DNA from: Arthrobacter sp. PAMC25564 | GTDB lineage: Bacteria; Actinomycetota; Actinomycetes; Actinomycetales; Micrococcaceae | Length of the DNA stretch: 64,000 nucleotides | Assembly (NCBI RefSeq): GCF_004798705.1 | Contig: NZ_CP039290.1 | Location: forward strand, 2,356,001 to 2,420,000 | Direction of reading: 5' to 3' | Part shown: positions 17,300 to 25,113 of the stretch, piece after piece | Position numbering within the stretch: position 1 is the stretch's first letter | Layout of the letters: each line of letters opens with the position of its first letter | The notes under the pieces: model-generated | What the model was told of the DNA's origin: nothing | What the model saw: only the letters and a program-made list of their open reading frames with translations | Databases searched by the model: none | Made by a program: the position numbers and the translations under genes

Positions 17300-18382
17300 T
17301 CAGCCGCCAAAACGTAGGGTGATCAGCAGGCCGATCATCGCGGCCACGCCGGCCAGAAGCATCGCTGCCCTGGGATTGCCGAAGTTAAGCGTCCATCCCA
17401 GACCGAACCGGCGCGGAACCATCAGCGCGTGGTCTTCGCGGTTGATATAGAAGAGGCCACCGCGCCAGTGCTTGTCATCGTCCCGGTGGATCAGCCCGGT
17501 GTCTTCCTCGGCGTCGTCCCGCTCACGGTTGTTCCTGGCCAGGATTACGACGACCACCACGACGGCGGCCAGGATCGGGAGCACGACCACCAGCGGCGCC
17601 CACGGCGTGACCGTCCCGGTCCACATCAGCAGCGACGATCCCAGCATTCCCAGGTCGATCATCGCCACCAGCCCGAGCAGGGCCTTGGCGCCCAGGGACA
17701 TGTACTGGCGGTACCAGCGCGCGGAGCCGACCGGGTGCGCCGGGTCGAGGTCGGGCCGGCTGCGGAAGATCGCCGCCGCGATACCGACGAGCAGCGCGGT
17801 CACGCCGATCTGCACGAAAACCAGTGAGAAGGCGGTCCCGACCGACTTGGCGGCCAGCCGGTGGGGCGCTCCGTTCGCGCCGTAGTGCACCGCGAGCATC
17901 TCGGGCATCGACGGGTAGCTGATCACGCCGATCACCACAGTGGCGGCTGTAATGATAAGTGCCGGTGCCAGCCAGAGCCAGGGAAACCGGGGTGGATCGG
18001 TCCGCAGCCCGGTGTCCACGGCGATGCCTTGGTGCAGGTCCTTGTACCAGCCCCCGGCGGCCTTGGCGGCCCGGATCTCATGGTTGGCCAGGAAGAAGCA
18101 GCCCCACCAGACGCCGTCGAGCACCAGCACCGACAACGGCAGCAGCAACGTCTCGCCGGTCACGGCGTAGATGACGACGCCGACCCCGGCAGTCGCAATT
18201 CCACTGAGGAGTACCCGCCATCGGTAGATGCGGGTCTGCCCGACCACCGTCGGGTCGTCGGCATGTTGGGGCGGTACCCGAACCCCGAAGGGCACGGTGG
18301 GGCTGGTGATCGAGGGCAGCACCAGGGCGATTGCGAGCACGAGTGCCAGCAACGTGGAGCTCAGGACGATGGCAACGGTCAT
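17300..18382 (-). CDS. DUF1648/DUF5808 multi-pass membrane protein
   Basis: This 360-residue integral membrane protein has about eight hydrophobic segments. A middle DUF1648-type stretch reads YPSMPEMLAVHYGANGAPHRLAAKS. The C-terminal DUF5808-type block reads WRGGLFYINREDHALMVPRR. Proteins of this type are often paired with YtrA-like GntR regulators and are thought to act in the envelope. The start overlaps the GntR stop by four bases (ATGA), so the two are cotranslated under the operator at 18789-18813. The function is unknown. Confidence 0.82.
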   Translation of the reverse strand: MTVAIVLSSTLLALVLAIALVLPSITSPTVPFGVRVPPQHADDPTVVGQTRIYRWRVLLSGIATAGVGVVIYAVTGETLLLPLSVLVLDGVWWGCFFLANHEIRAAKAAGGWYKDLHQGIAVDTGLRTDPPRFPWLWLAPALIITAATVVIGVISYPSMPEMLAVHYGANGAPHRLAAKSVGTAFSLVFVQIGVTALLVGIAAAIFRSRPDLDPAHPVGSARWYRQYMSLGAKALLGLVAMIDLGMLGSSLLMWTGTVTPWAPLVVVLPILAAVVVVVVILARNNRERDDAEEDTGLIHRDDDKHWRGGLFYINREDHALMVPRRFGLGWTLNFGNPRAAMLLAGVAAMIGLLITLRFGG

Positions 18383-18771
18383 GGCGTTTCCTCTGGCTTC
18401 CTGGCATCAAATGAATCGAGGATCGAGCGGCAGGTCTTGAGAACCTCGTCGGCCGGTAAGCCTCTGGCGACGGCCTCGGCCAGCAGGATCCGTGCCCTCG
18501 CGGTCCACTCCGTGGAGAACGGCGGGTCCGCGGCCGTCGGGGTCACCACCGCACCGGTCTTGCGGTTGAGCCGGATCAGGCCCTGCTGGCGCAGGAGGTC
18601 GTAGGCCTTGTTCACGGTGTGGAAGTTGATCCCGAAGTCGGCTGCGAGCGTCCTGGTGGCCGGCAATGAGCTGCCCTCGGCCAGCACGCCCTCGGCGATC
18701 GCCTCCACGATCTGGTCCCGGATTTGCTGGTAGAGCGGCACCTCGCTGGCCAGGTCGACGTTGAGGATCAT
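18379..18771 (-). CDS. GntR-family transcriptional regulator (YtrA-like)
   Basis: This 130-residue protein starts at ATG 18771 with GGGAGG eight bases upstream. The winged-helix domain reads VPLYQQIRDQIVEAIAEGVL, then LPATRTLAADFGINFHTVNK and AYDLLRQQGLIRLNRKTG. A short C-terminal helical region replaces the large effector domain, as in the YtrA subgroup. It is expected to bind the 25 bp inverted repeat in its own promoter and to repress itself and the membrane protein. The inducing signal is unknown. Confidence 0.88.
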   Translation of the reverse strand: MILNVDLASEVPLYQQIRDQIVEAIAEGVLAEGSSLPATRTLAADFGINFHTVNKAYDLLRQQGLIRLNRKTGAVVTPTAADPPFSTEWTARARILLAEAVARGLPADEVLKTCRSILDSFDARKPEETP

Positions 18772-18788
18772 CACTCCCACCTCCCGCC

Positions 18789-18813
18789 TTTGTTATATAA
18801 GTTATAGAACAAA
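18789..18813 (-). promoter_or_regulatory. Predicted GntR operator and promoter
   Basis: Two 12-base arms, TTTGTTATATAA and TTATAGAACAAA, flank a single central G and are inverted copies except for one mismatched pair. The AT-rich arms overlap the likely -10 region (TATAAC read on the minus strand) of the GntR gene about 20 bases from its start codon. This placement fits steric autorepression. Confidence 0.75.
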
Positions 18814-18994
18814 TATCGGCCGGCGGCAACGTCCCTGTGGCCCCCTGCAGTGCCCGACTGCGCCTGTACGGCCCGGGCGGACAGGGGTTTCTTTCCTGGC
18901 CCGTTGCGGACGCACAGCAGATGTACAGGAACCGCCCACGTAATCCACAACCGCTGATCCCAGAATGGGGGCAACAGCGATGAAGGGACATGCC

Positions 18995-20239
18995 ATGTTT
19001 GAAAGCGACGGCGACCCGGCGGCCTCGGGCCCGGGCCGGGGCCGGAAGACCTTTGGCGTGCCGGTACTGGTCGGCGCGGTGCTGACCGCCGGGCTGCTCG
19101 GAGGTGTCACTGCGGCCGGCGCAGGCGGGCTGCTGGAGGCGCCGTCCGTTTCCACCGCTGCGCCCGCGGCGTCGGTGCCGGAGCAGGTCGTGGTGAACAG
19201 CGCCGATAACGCCATGGACGTTTCCGCCGCGGCGAAGAAAGCCTCTCCCAGCGTGGTCACCATCTCGGCGGCTTCGGGCAACGTCGGCGGAACCGGGTCC
19301 GGGATCATTCTGGACAGTCAGGGCCACATCCTGACCAACACCCACGTCGTGACCCTTGACGGGCAGGCCGCCACCGCGACGATCGAGGTCCGCACCAACG
19401 ACGGAAAGGTCTACCAAGGCACGGTAGTGGGGACCGACCCCCTGTCGGACCTGGCCGTCGTCAAAATCGACGCTGCGGATCTCGTGCCCGCGGCCCTCGG
19501 GGACTCCTCGAAGGTCAACGTCGGCGACACGGCCATCGCCATCGGCGCGCCGCTCGGGCTGCAGGGCACCGTCACGGACGGGATCGTCTCCGCACTGAGC
19601 AGAACCATCAGCATCGCCTCCTCCGCCGCGCCTGACACGAGCGGCTCGACCGGGAGCAATGGGCGCCGTTTCCGCTACGCCCCGCCCAACGGATCGCAGA
19701 ACAGCTCCGGAGCGGGCCAGGCAGACATCAGCATCAATGTCCTGCAGACCGACGCCGCAATCAATCCCGGCAACTCAGGCGGTCCCCTGCTGAACGTCTC
19801 CGGCGAGGTCATCGGCGTCAACGTAGCCATCGCCTCGGCCGGCGCAACAACGGCCGATACGCAGTCCGGCAGCATCGGCGTCGGGTTCTCCATCCCGATC
19901 AACAACGCCCAACGCATCTCCCGGGAAATCATCGCCACCGGATCCGCGACCCACGGTCAGCTCGGCGCAAGCGTCGCGCCCCAGGCCGCCGGGACCGGTT
20001 CGCAGTTCACCGTCGGGGCCCAGGTAAGCGGTGTCACCGCCGGATCCGCCGCCGAGAAAGCCGGCATCCGAAAGGGTGACGTCATCACAGGAATCGGTGG
20101 CCGCACCGTCCAGGACGCCGAGGAACTGACCTCCGCCGTGAGCGAACAGCCCGCCGGCGCCACCGTCAAGGTCACCCTGCTCCGCGGCGGTAAGGAACAA
20201 AAACTCGACGTCACCCTCGGAACCGCACCCAAAGCATGA
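18995..20239 (+). CDS. HtrA/DegP-like serine protease with PDZ domain
   Basis: This 414-residue protein starts at ATG 18995 (AAGGGA six bases upstream). A single membrane anchor follows the short cytoplasmic N-terminus (VPVLVGAVLTAGLLGGVTAAGAG). The trypsin-like domain keeps the catalytic triad: His in LTNTHVV, Asp in LSDLAVVKI, and Ser in NPGNSGGPL. A PDZ domain near the end has KAGIRKGDVITGIGG and LLRGGKEQKLDVTLG. It probably degrades or refolds misfolded proteins outside the membrane. The LSA/LA loop contains a Ser/Gly-rich insert around residues 205-240. It may form an operon with the DUF2510 gene 49 bases downstream. Confidence 0.92.
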   Translation: MFESDGDPAASGPGRGRKTFGVPVLVGAVLTAGLLGGVTAAGAGGLLEAPSVSTAAPAASVPEQVVVNSADNAMDVSAAAKKASPSVVTISAASGNVGGTGSGIILDSQGHILTNTHVVTLDGQAATATIEVRTNDGKVYQGTVVGTDPLSDLAVVKIDAADLVPAALGDSSKVNVGDTAIAIGAPLGLQGTVTDGIVSALSRTISIASSAAPDTSGSTGSNGRRFRYAPPNGSQNSSGAGQADISINVLQTDAAINPGNSGGPLLNVSGEVIGVNVAIASAGATTADTQSGSIGVGFSIPINNAQRISREIIATGSATHGQLGASVAPQAAGTGSQFTVGAQVSGVTAGSAAEKAGIRKGDVITGIGGRTVQDAEELTSAVSEQPAGATVKVTLLRGGKEQKLDVTLGTAPKA

Positions 20240-20288
20240 ACACCAGACCCCGCACCCCAGAAGAGCCCGTCGTTGAGAAGGACCTGCC

Positions 20289-20924
20289 ATGACCGTCCCG
20301 CCCGGAAACCAAGCACCAGGCAACCAAGTACCCGGCCCCCGGCCAGCGCCGGGCTGGTATCCGGACCCTGCCGGTTCCGGCCGGCTCCGTTGGTGGGACG
20401 GCACCGCCTGGACCGGGCACCTGAACGCGCCGACGCCGGCCATACCGGCGGGCCGGCCGCAGATCAGCGGGAACACCCCCGTCTATAACCTGTTCATCTG
20501 GCTGATCGTGGCACTGCCGATCATTCCGCTCATCATCCTGATGTTCTGGAACCCCGTCCTCCGGCTCCGCACAACGGGCCTCCGGCGCGTGCAGACGGCG
20601 GACCCGGCAGCGATCTTCACGCTGCCGTACTTTCTGCTGATCGCCAGCGCTTTCCTCATCTACGCTGTGTCGGCCGTGATGGCCTACCTGGACTGGCAAA
20701 AACTCCGGAGGGACGGCGTTGTCCGCCCGTTCCACTGGGCCTGGGTCTTCCTCAGCCGGGAGCTCTACGTGATCGGCCGCTCCGTGATCGTCCACGAGGT
20801 CGCACCCCGGCGCGGGCTCGCGCCTGTGTGGGCCACGATCGGCATGGTCCTGCTCGCCCTGGTCCTGGTCAGCATCAAAGCCTCCACCCTGATCACGGCC
20901 ATGTCAGGCCAGCTCACCATGTGA
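20289..20924 (+). CDS. DUF2510 membrane protein
   Basis: This 211-residue protein starts at ATG 20289 with AAGGA seven bases upstream. The N-terminus is Pro/Gly-rich and contains the DUF2510 tryptophan motif APGWYPDPAGSGRLRWWDGTAW. Three to four membrane helices follow (residues about 65-90, 110-135 and 185-205). DUF2510 is a small actinobacterial module usually placed before membrane segments, and its ligand is unknown. The spacing suggests co-expression with the upstream HtrA-like protease. Confidence 0.82.
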   Translation: MTVPPGNQAPGNQVPGPRPAPGWYPDPAGSGRLRWWDGTAWTGHLNAPTPAIPAGRPQISGNTPVYNLFIWLIVALPIIPLIILMFWNPVLRLRTTGLRRVQTADPAAIFTLPYFLLIASAFLIYAVSAVMAYLDWQKLRRDGVVRPFHWAWVFLSRELYVIGRSVIVHEVAPRRGLAPVWATIGMVLLALVLVSIKASTLITAMSGQLTM

Positions 20925-21005
20925 CCGCGCCGGGACCGTCGGACATGTCCGTCCAGCCTTGCGGCGCCGGTGCCGTCGCTCGGGGGTCAGATCCCGCCGG
21001 ACGAG

Positions 21006-21209
21006 CTACTTTTTTGCGTCCCCCGGGCGGCGTGACTGCTCCCGGATTTCCGATTCCTCTTCGTATTCGCGCAGGTCGTTGGCCTGGTCGGCGGAATCAC
21101 CGTGCCACTCTTCGCCGCTGACCTGGCGCTTGAACTCCTGGGTCGGCTGCGCCTCCTCGAGGGCATCGACTTCTTCCTCAAACTTCTTCTGCTCGGACTC
21201 ATCGCTCAT
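21006..21209 (-). CDS. Small acidic hypothetical protein
   Basis: This 67-residue protein starts at ATG 21209 (MSDESEQKKFEEEVDALEE), with GGAG five bases upstream. It is Glu/Asp/Lys-rich with helical, possibly coiled-coil character and no membrane segment or cysteine. The family is not recognised. It lies between the convergent DUF2510 gene and the minus-strand HAD gene, 120 bases downstream of the latter. Confidence 0.65.
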   Translation of the reverse strand: MSDESEQKKFEEEVDALEEAQPTQEFKRQVSGEEWHGDSADQANDLREYEEESEIREQSRRPGDAKK

Positions 21210-21329
21210 AACGTCTCCACTTTTCTTGGGTAAACCTGCGGGCATCAGAAATTGTCCCTGAGCCCCCAGCATAGGTCCGGCACCCGGGACTGCAAACAGC
21301 CAGCCGGACAGGGACCGGCCATCGGCGCG

Positions 21330-21809
21330 TCAGGTGCGCCCGAAGCGCTCGACGGATTCAACATTCTCGGCGGTCAGCCCGATCGCGGCCAACGGCTTGA
21401 TCAGCAGCACCGGCTCTGCCTGCTCGGCTGCCCACGCCTGGGCATCGGGACCGAGCACGTCGTCGATCCAGACCAGTCCATTCCGGTCGGCGTCTCCTGC
21501 GTCGTCGATTCGGGCCAGCCACCGGGTCACTGGTCGGAGCTTGGGTGTCGCTGCGTCGGATGCGTCCAGGGCCGGCCTGGGCAGCGGGACCCGCAGCGGC
21601 TCCGTGTGTAGTCTGAGCCGGGCCTCCAGCCCGGCCGTCTGAGCCACCGGCCAGGTGGACACCCAGGCGATCCGGCCGCAGCGCGCCAGCCGCCGAACCA
21701 GCTCGCTGCGGTTCTCAGAGAGCACAAGCGCCGGACCGTCATCGTCGATGCCCGGCCGGACGACAGGGTTGAGGACTCCGTCGACGTCGAGCAGAATCAG
21801 TAGCTTCAT
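21330..21809 (-). CDS. HAD-superfamily-like protein
   Basis: This 159-residue protein begins with a HAD motif I, LLILLDVDGVLNPVVRPG. A motif II-like Ser/Thr lies in IAWVSTW, and a motif IV acidic pair in GLVWIDDVLGPDA. The small size, without a full cap domain, matches the HAD domain group found alone or in RNA-repair proteins. Phosphatase activity is plausible but unproven. It follows corA at about 40 bases in the opposite order on the same strand, upstream of the small acidic protein. Confidence 0.75.
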   Translation of the reverse strand: MKLLILLDVDGVLNPVVRPGIDDDGPALVLSENRSELVRRLARCGRIAWVSTWPVAQTAGLEARLRLHTEPLRVPLPRPALDASDAATPKLRPVTRWLARIDDAGDADRNGLVWIDDVLGPDAQAWAAEQAEPVLLIKPLAAIGLTAENVESVERFGRT

Positions 21810-21851
21810 GATGACGACCCTAGAACAAGCGTGCTTGTCCCGGCGGGGCGG

Positions 21852-22832
21852 CTAGATCCAGTCCCGTTTCTTGAAGGCCAGGTACAGGAAGATTGATCCG
21901 CCGGCCATCAGTGCGGTGGACAGCCAGAGACCGTAATCGCTCTGGAAGCCGAAGAACGGCACGTTCTGCCCGAAGAAGCCGGTGACGGCGGTGGGGACGG
22001 CGATGATCGCGGCCCAGCTGGTGACCTTCTTCATGACCAGGTTCATCTGGTTTCCCTGGATACTGATGTGGGTTTCCAGGATGGTGGTGACCAGGTCACG
22101 GAGCGACTCGGTCCATTCGGTGGCCCGCAGTACGTGGTCGTAGACGTCCTGGAGGAACGGCTGCATCGCGGGGCTGCAGCCGATCAGGTCGTCCCGGCGC
22201 AGGAGGGTGTTGAGGACTTCGCGCATGGGCAGCACGACCCGGCGGAGCCGGACCAGGTTTTTGCGCAGCTCGAAGGTCTTGCGTTGCAGCTCGTGGTCGG
22301 GGGAGTGGTCATCAAACAATGATTCCTCGAGGGCGTCGATGTGGCCGTCGAGTTCCTGGACGGCGTCGAAGTGTCCGTCGACGATCATGTCCAGCAGGCC
22401 CCAGAAGAGGAAGGGCACCCCGTGCGCGGCCAGGTCCGTCTCGGCGTCCCAGTGCGCCATCAGTTTGTCGGCGTCGAACTCGGGCCCGTGCACCGTCACC
22501 AGGGCTTTCCTGGTCACGAATGCCGAGATCTCGGCGATGGCCAGTTCGCCGGTGCCCGGCTGCAGCCCTGCCTGGTAGGCCGAGAGGAACAGGTGGTTAG
22601 GGTACCGGTCCAGCTTGGGCCGCTGGAAGTCATGGACGGCGTCCTCGACGGCGAGGCGGTGAAGCCCGTACACCGTTTCGACGCCCAGGAGGTCATCTGC
22701 CGTCGGATCTGTGTAGTCGATCCATAGCACCACGTCATCCTGGTGGGCCAAGGCCTCGATCTCGTGGGCGCTGACATCGTCGCGTTCGAGTTTTCCTTCG
22801 CGGTACAGCCGTATGAACACCATCCGCACCAT
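21852..22832 (-). CDS. corA: CorA-family magnesium/cobalt transporter, GQN variant
   Basis: This 326-residue protein has the CorA layout: a large N-terminal cytoplasmic alpha/beta domain, a long helical stalk (about 150-260) and two C-terminal membrane helices. The loop after the first helix reads TGFFGQNVPFFG. The family's near-invariant GMN is GQN here, a variant I associate with actinobacterial CorA homologues. The C-terminal KKRDWI end matches the family. It forms pentameric divalent-cation channels, so Mg or Co uptake is likely, but the altered selectivity loop makes the ion uncertain. Confidence 0.88.
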   Translation of the reverse strand: MVRMVFIRLYREGKLERDDVSAHEIEALAHQDDVVLWIDYTDPTADDLLGVETVYGLHRLAVEDAVHDFQRPKLDRYPNHLFLSAYQAGLQPGTGELAIAEISAFVTRKALVTVHGPEFDADKLMAHWDAETDLAAHGVPFLFWGLLDMIVDGHFDAVQELDGHIDALEESLFDDHSPDHELQRKTFELRKNLVRLRRVVLPMREVLNTLLRRDDLIGCSPAMQPFLQDVYDHVLRATEWTESLRDLVTTILETHISIQGNQMNLVMKKVTSWAAIIAVPTAVTGFFGQNVPFFGFQSDYGLWLSTALMAGGSIFLYLAFKKRDWI

Positions 22833-22882
22833 GCTACGGGAGCTTCCTCCGACCGGCGCCGAGGGGCCGCTAGGCTCGCCCT

Positions 22883-23296
22883 ATGATGAGTTCGCAGAAC
22901 GGCAACGAACGCTATGTCGTCCGTCCGTGGTGGAGGGAAAGATCGCTGCCCTGGGCCGCCCTGGTGGTTGTCTCCATCGTCCTGACAGGCATTGCCTTGG
23001 AACGCACGGCATTCTTCGCCTACATGCCCGTCGACGAGTTCATCGAGCGGCTGCGCGTGGGCAGGCTGTTCATGCTCGCCGGGTCTGCCACGTCGCTTGC
23101 AGCAGCCATCTGGTCGCAAGTCCGGGGTAACCGGCTTTGGGTGACGATCTGCGTGGCCGCGCCGGCAGCGCTGGTGGGCATGGCGATGATGATCATGACG
23201 CCCCCGTCCATGTCTCCGCAGATCGCGGGTCTCTTCGCCCTGCCGGCAGCCCTGGCAGGACTCATCGGAGGGCTGCGTCCGGGAATCAAGGATTGA
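22883..23296 (+). CDS. Small multi-pass membrane protein
   Basis: This 137-residue protein has four hydrophobic segments: PWAALVVVSIVLTGIAL, VGRLFMLAGSATSLAAAI, LWVTICVAAPAALVGMAM and IAGLFALPAALAGLIGGL. The N-terminus is short and charged (NGNERYVVRPWWRERS). Two adjacent ATGs (22883 and 22886) could start it, and neither has a strong RBS. The family is not recognised. It is divergent from corA with about 50 bases between the starts. Confidence 0.65.
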   Translation: MMSSQNGNERYVVRPWWRERSLPWAALVVVSIVLTGIALERTAFFAYMPVDEFIERLRVGRLFMLAGSATSLAAAIWSQVRGNRLWVTICVAAPAALVGMAMMIMTPPSMSPQIAGLFALPAALAGLIGGLRPGIKD

Positions 23297-23344
23297 TCCA
23301 GCCCGGTCACGCGAGACGTCCGGGCCATTGAGCATGCATGTTTT

Positions 23345-23487
23345 TTCTAATCGCCGCGGGGGCGACGACGTTGGCGTTTCGGCACAATTCGCCAACTCGG
23401 TCGGTAACCCGACGGCGGAAGATGCTTGGGAAAACCAAGGAAACAAGGTGATCAGTAACGACCCCGCACGCAGGCGCGTGCGGGGTC
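23345..23487 (+). ncRNA. Candidate structured RNA ending in a strong terminator
   Basis: Four short hairpins occur in a row: TCGCC/GGCGA (23351-23365), GTTGGCG/CGCCAAC (23370-23396), GTCGG/CCGAC (23400-23413) and CTTGG/CCAAG (23425-23439). A perfect 12 bp hairpin follows at 23460-23487. The stretch has no open frame with an RBS and no same-strand gene follows it. The segments AATCGCCGCGGGGGCGAC and GGTAACCCGACGGCGG recall parts of the ydaO (c-di-AMP) riboswitch, but key central motifs are missing. It could be an orphan or decayed riboswitch, or a small RNA. Confidence 0.35.
23460..23487 (+). terminator. Perfect 12 bp hairpin, likely terminator
   Basis: GACCCCGCACGC and GCGTGCGGGGTC pair perfectly around the loop AGGC. 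It lies between a plus-strand structured region and the convergent DUF4230 gene that ends at 23533, so it could stop transcription from either side. No long T-run follows, as is common in actinobacteria. Confidence 0.7.
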
Positions 23488-23532
23488 GTCTCGTTCGGCC
23501 AACACTACGGATGAAGGCTTGACGGACGGCGC

Positions 23533-24164
23533 CTATCCAACTTTGTCGTCGAGGAAGATGACTTGGATTCCGAGCGCGCCGCACAAACCGGTCAGAAATG
23601 CCTTGGTGTTCTCGGTAGCCTGCTTCCGTAGCTCCGACTCCTCCGCGGCGTCCACGAACTTCTTCTCGGCGAGTTTGTAGATTGGCGCTTGCTGGGGCGC
23701 CTCGATCGTATCGGCGATCCGGTCCAACACACCTCGGTCCTGACTGTACATAACACCTCGGTCCTGACTGTACATATAGGACCGGTCAAGGTCGAGGTTG
23801 GGCCTGTCGAGCTGCGGCTCAGGCAGTCGCATCTTCGCCGATTTGCCGTCCGAGGACAGCGTAAGGTCCTTTTCGGCGACGCCGGTCAGATCGACATAGG
23901 CGTTGACGGTGCCCGCAGCGACTAACAACGTCCGTCGTCCGGCGATGATGGGGGCACCCATGTGTCGTCGCTTTTGTCGTCGATCACCACTTCAAAGTGG
24001 CCGATCGCGGCGTGGTACTGGCTGACGTCCTGGATCGACTTCAACAGCGCGGGGTGGTCCCGGCCGGCGTGGCCCAACTGGAACGGGTTGAACCCAAACA
24101 CGTTTGCTCCGACCAGCGCCAGGAAGGCGGCGCCAACGACCGCGATTGCGATTCCCTTGATCAT
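23533..24164 (-). pseudogene. DUF4230 protein gene with frameshift and tandem duplication
   Basis: The first part, from ATG 24164, gives a membrane anchor (GIAIAVVGAAFLALVGANVF) and the start of a DUF4230 domain (HFEVVIDDKSDDTWVP). It then ends after 80 residues. The domain continues in another frame as IIAGRRTLLVAAGTVNAYVD to the TAG at 23533. The break falls in a CCCCC run near 23945; one more C would restore one frame. A 24 bp tandem duplication at 23729-23776 repeats MYSQDRGV in the second part. The start overlaps the stop of the upstream gene (ATGA). A homopolymer sequencing error cannot be excluded. Confidence 0.75.
23729..23776. repeat. 24 bp perfect tandem duplication inside the DUF4230 gene
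   Basis: The unit at 23729-23752 is repeated exactly at 23753-23776. It keeps the frame and adds a second MYSQDRGV to the protein, so by itself it would not inactivate the gene. Confidence 0.92.
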
Positions 24165-24964
24165 CGGACCCCTTCCGCCTCTTGAATCGGCTTGGGTTTC
24201 TTTCCAAACACGCCTGATCCATCGAGGCCGCGGATGACCAGCTCACCGGCAATCCCGATGCCGATAAGCATCAGTAAAGTACCATTACGGGCCGAGCTGG
24301 CTGCGATGTAGGAGTTCTGGGACGCTTCAATCGAGGCGATGTCATTTGCGTACCAGCCATTGACTACAGATTGCTGTGGGGCACCCTTGGTATCGCCGTT
24401 GTTGAGCTTCCCTTCGCCCTGGACTGCCACGGCCGACTCGTTGGAAGCCACGGCGTCGTAGAACGCCAGCTCATCGGAGTTCAGCGGGGGAGTGAACCGG
24501 GACCCGCGGTTTCCTTCGGCGGCCACCTCCCGTGCCAGTTCCACCAGTTCCGCGATAACCTCTGCGGACGTCAGCTGCTGGTTGGTGTACTTCTTCATCA
24601 GCTCGGTGATCCGCTCGGAGAAGGCCCGCTGCCGGATCACGTTGTTCCGCGCCGTCCTCGCCGACTCGTCGGCGATCAGCTTCCGCAGAGCCTCGATAGC
24701 CAGTTGCGGATTCCGTGCCTGCTGCGTCTTGGCGATGAACTCCGGTGTCAGGTCGTCCAGTGACGGCTTGGGCATGCCCGCGGCCTCGTAGATGTCCAGC
24801 ACCTCACCGGAGGATCCAGATTCCGGGGTAACACGGCGCACAGGAATTCGTTGTCCTCCTGTTTTTGAAACTCGAGGTTGCGGCTCACATACGGGAATCC
24901 AGCCGCCGCGGTACGGGGGAACCAACGGCCTACTGCAGGCACCTGCATGCAGTAGGCCGTCCAT
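24161..24964 (-). CDS. Fusion of an HsdR C-terminal remnant with a membrane-anchor protein
   Basis: The frame from ATG 24964 begins with about 40 residues of no clear origin. Residues from about 52 (EVLDIYEAAGMPKPSLDDLT) through ELMKKYTNQQLTSAEVIAEL to LNSDELAFYDAVASNESAV match the C-terminal DUF3387 region of type I restriction HsdR subunits. The last 85 residues (from QSVVNGWYANDIASIEAS) end in a membrane helix, NGTLLMLIGIGIAGELVI, and a basic tail. They overlap the DUF4230 gene by four bases. The HsdR part lacks nuclease and helicase domains. The true start of the membrane protein may be a GTG near 24424. Confidence 0.6.
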   Translation of the reverse strand: MDGLLHAGACSRPLVPPYRGGWIPVCEPQPRVSKTGGQRIPVRRVTPESGSSGEVLDIYEAAGMPKPSLDDLTPEFIAKTQQARNPQLAIEALRKLIADESARTARNNVIRQRAFSERITELMKKYTNQQLTSAEVIAELVELAREVAAEGNRGSRFTPPLNSDELAFYDAVASNESAVAVQGEGKLNNGDTKGAPQQSVVNGWYANDIASIEASQNSYIAASSARNGTLLMLIGIGIAGELVIRGLDGSGVFGKKPKPIQEAEGVR

Positions 24965-25113
24965 GACGCATCATGTCCGATTCATTTGAGGACCTGGACG
25001 CATGCGGGCATTAGCCTAGCCAGGTAAGAGCGCTGCGCGGTGAGGAATCGATTCATTCACCGAATCTTTTCCGCGCATTTGCAGAAGCGGCGGGGACGCC
25101 AAGGGGGAGACGA

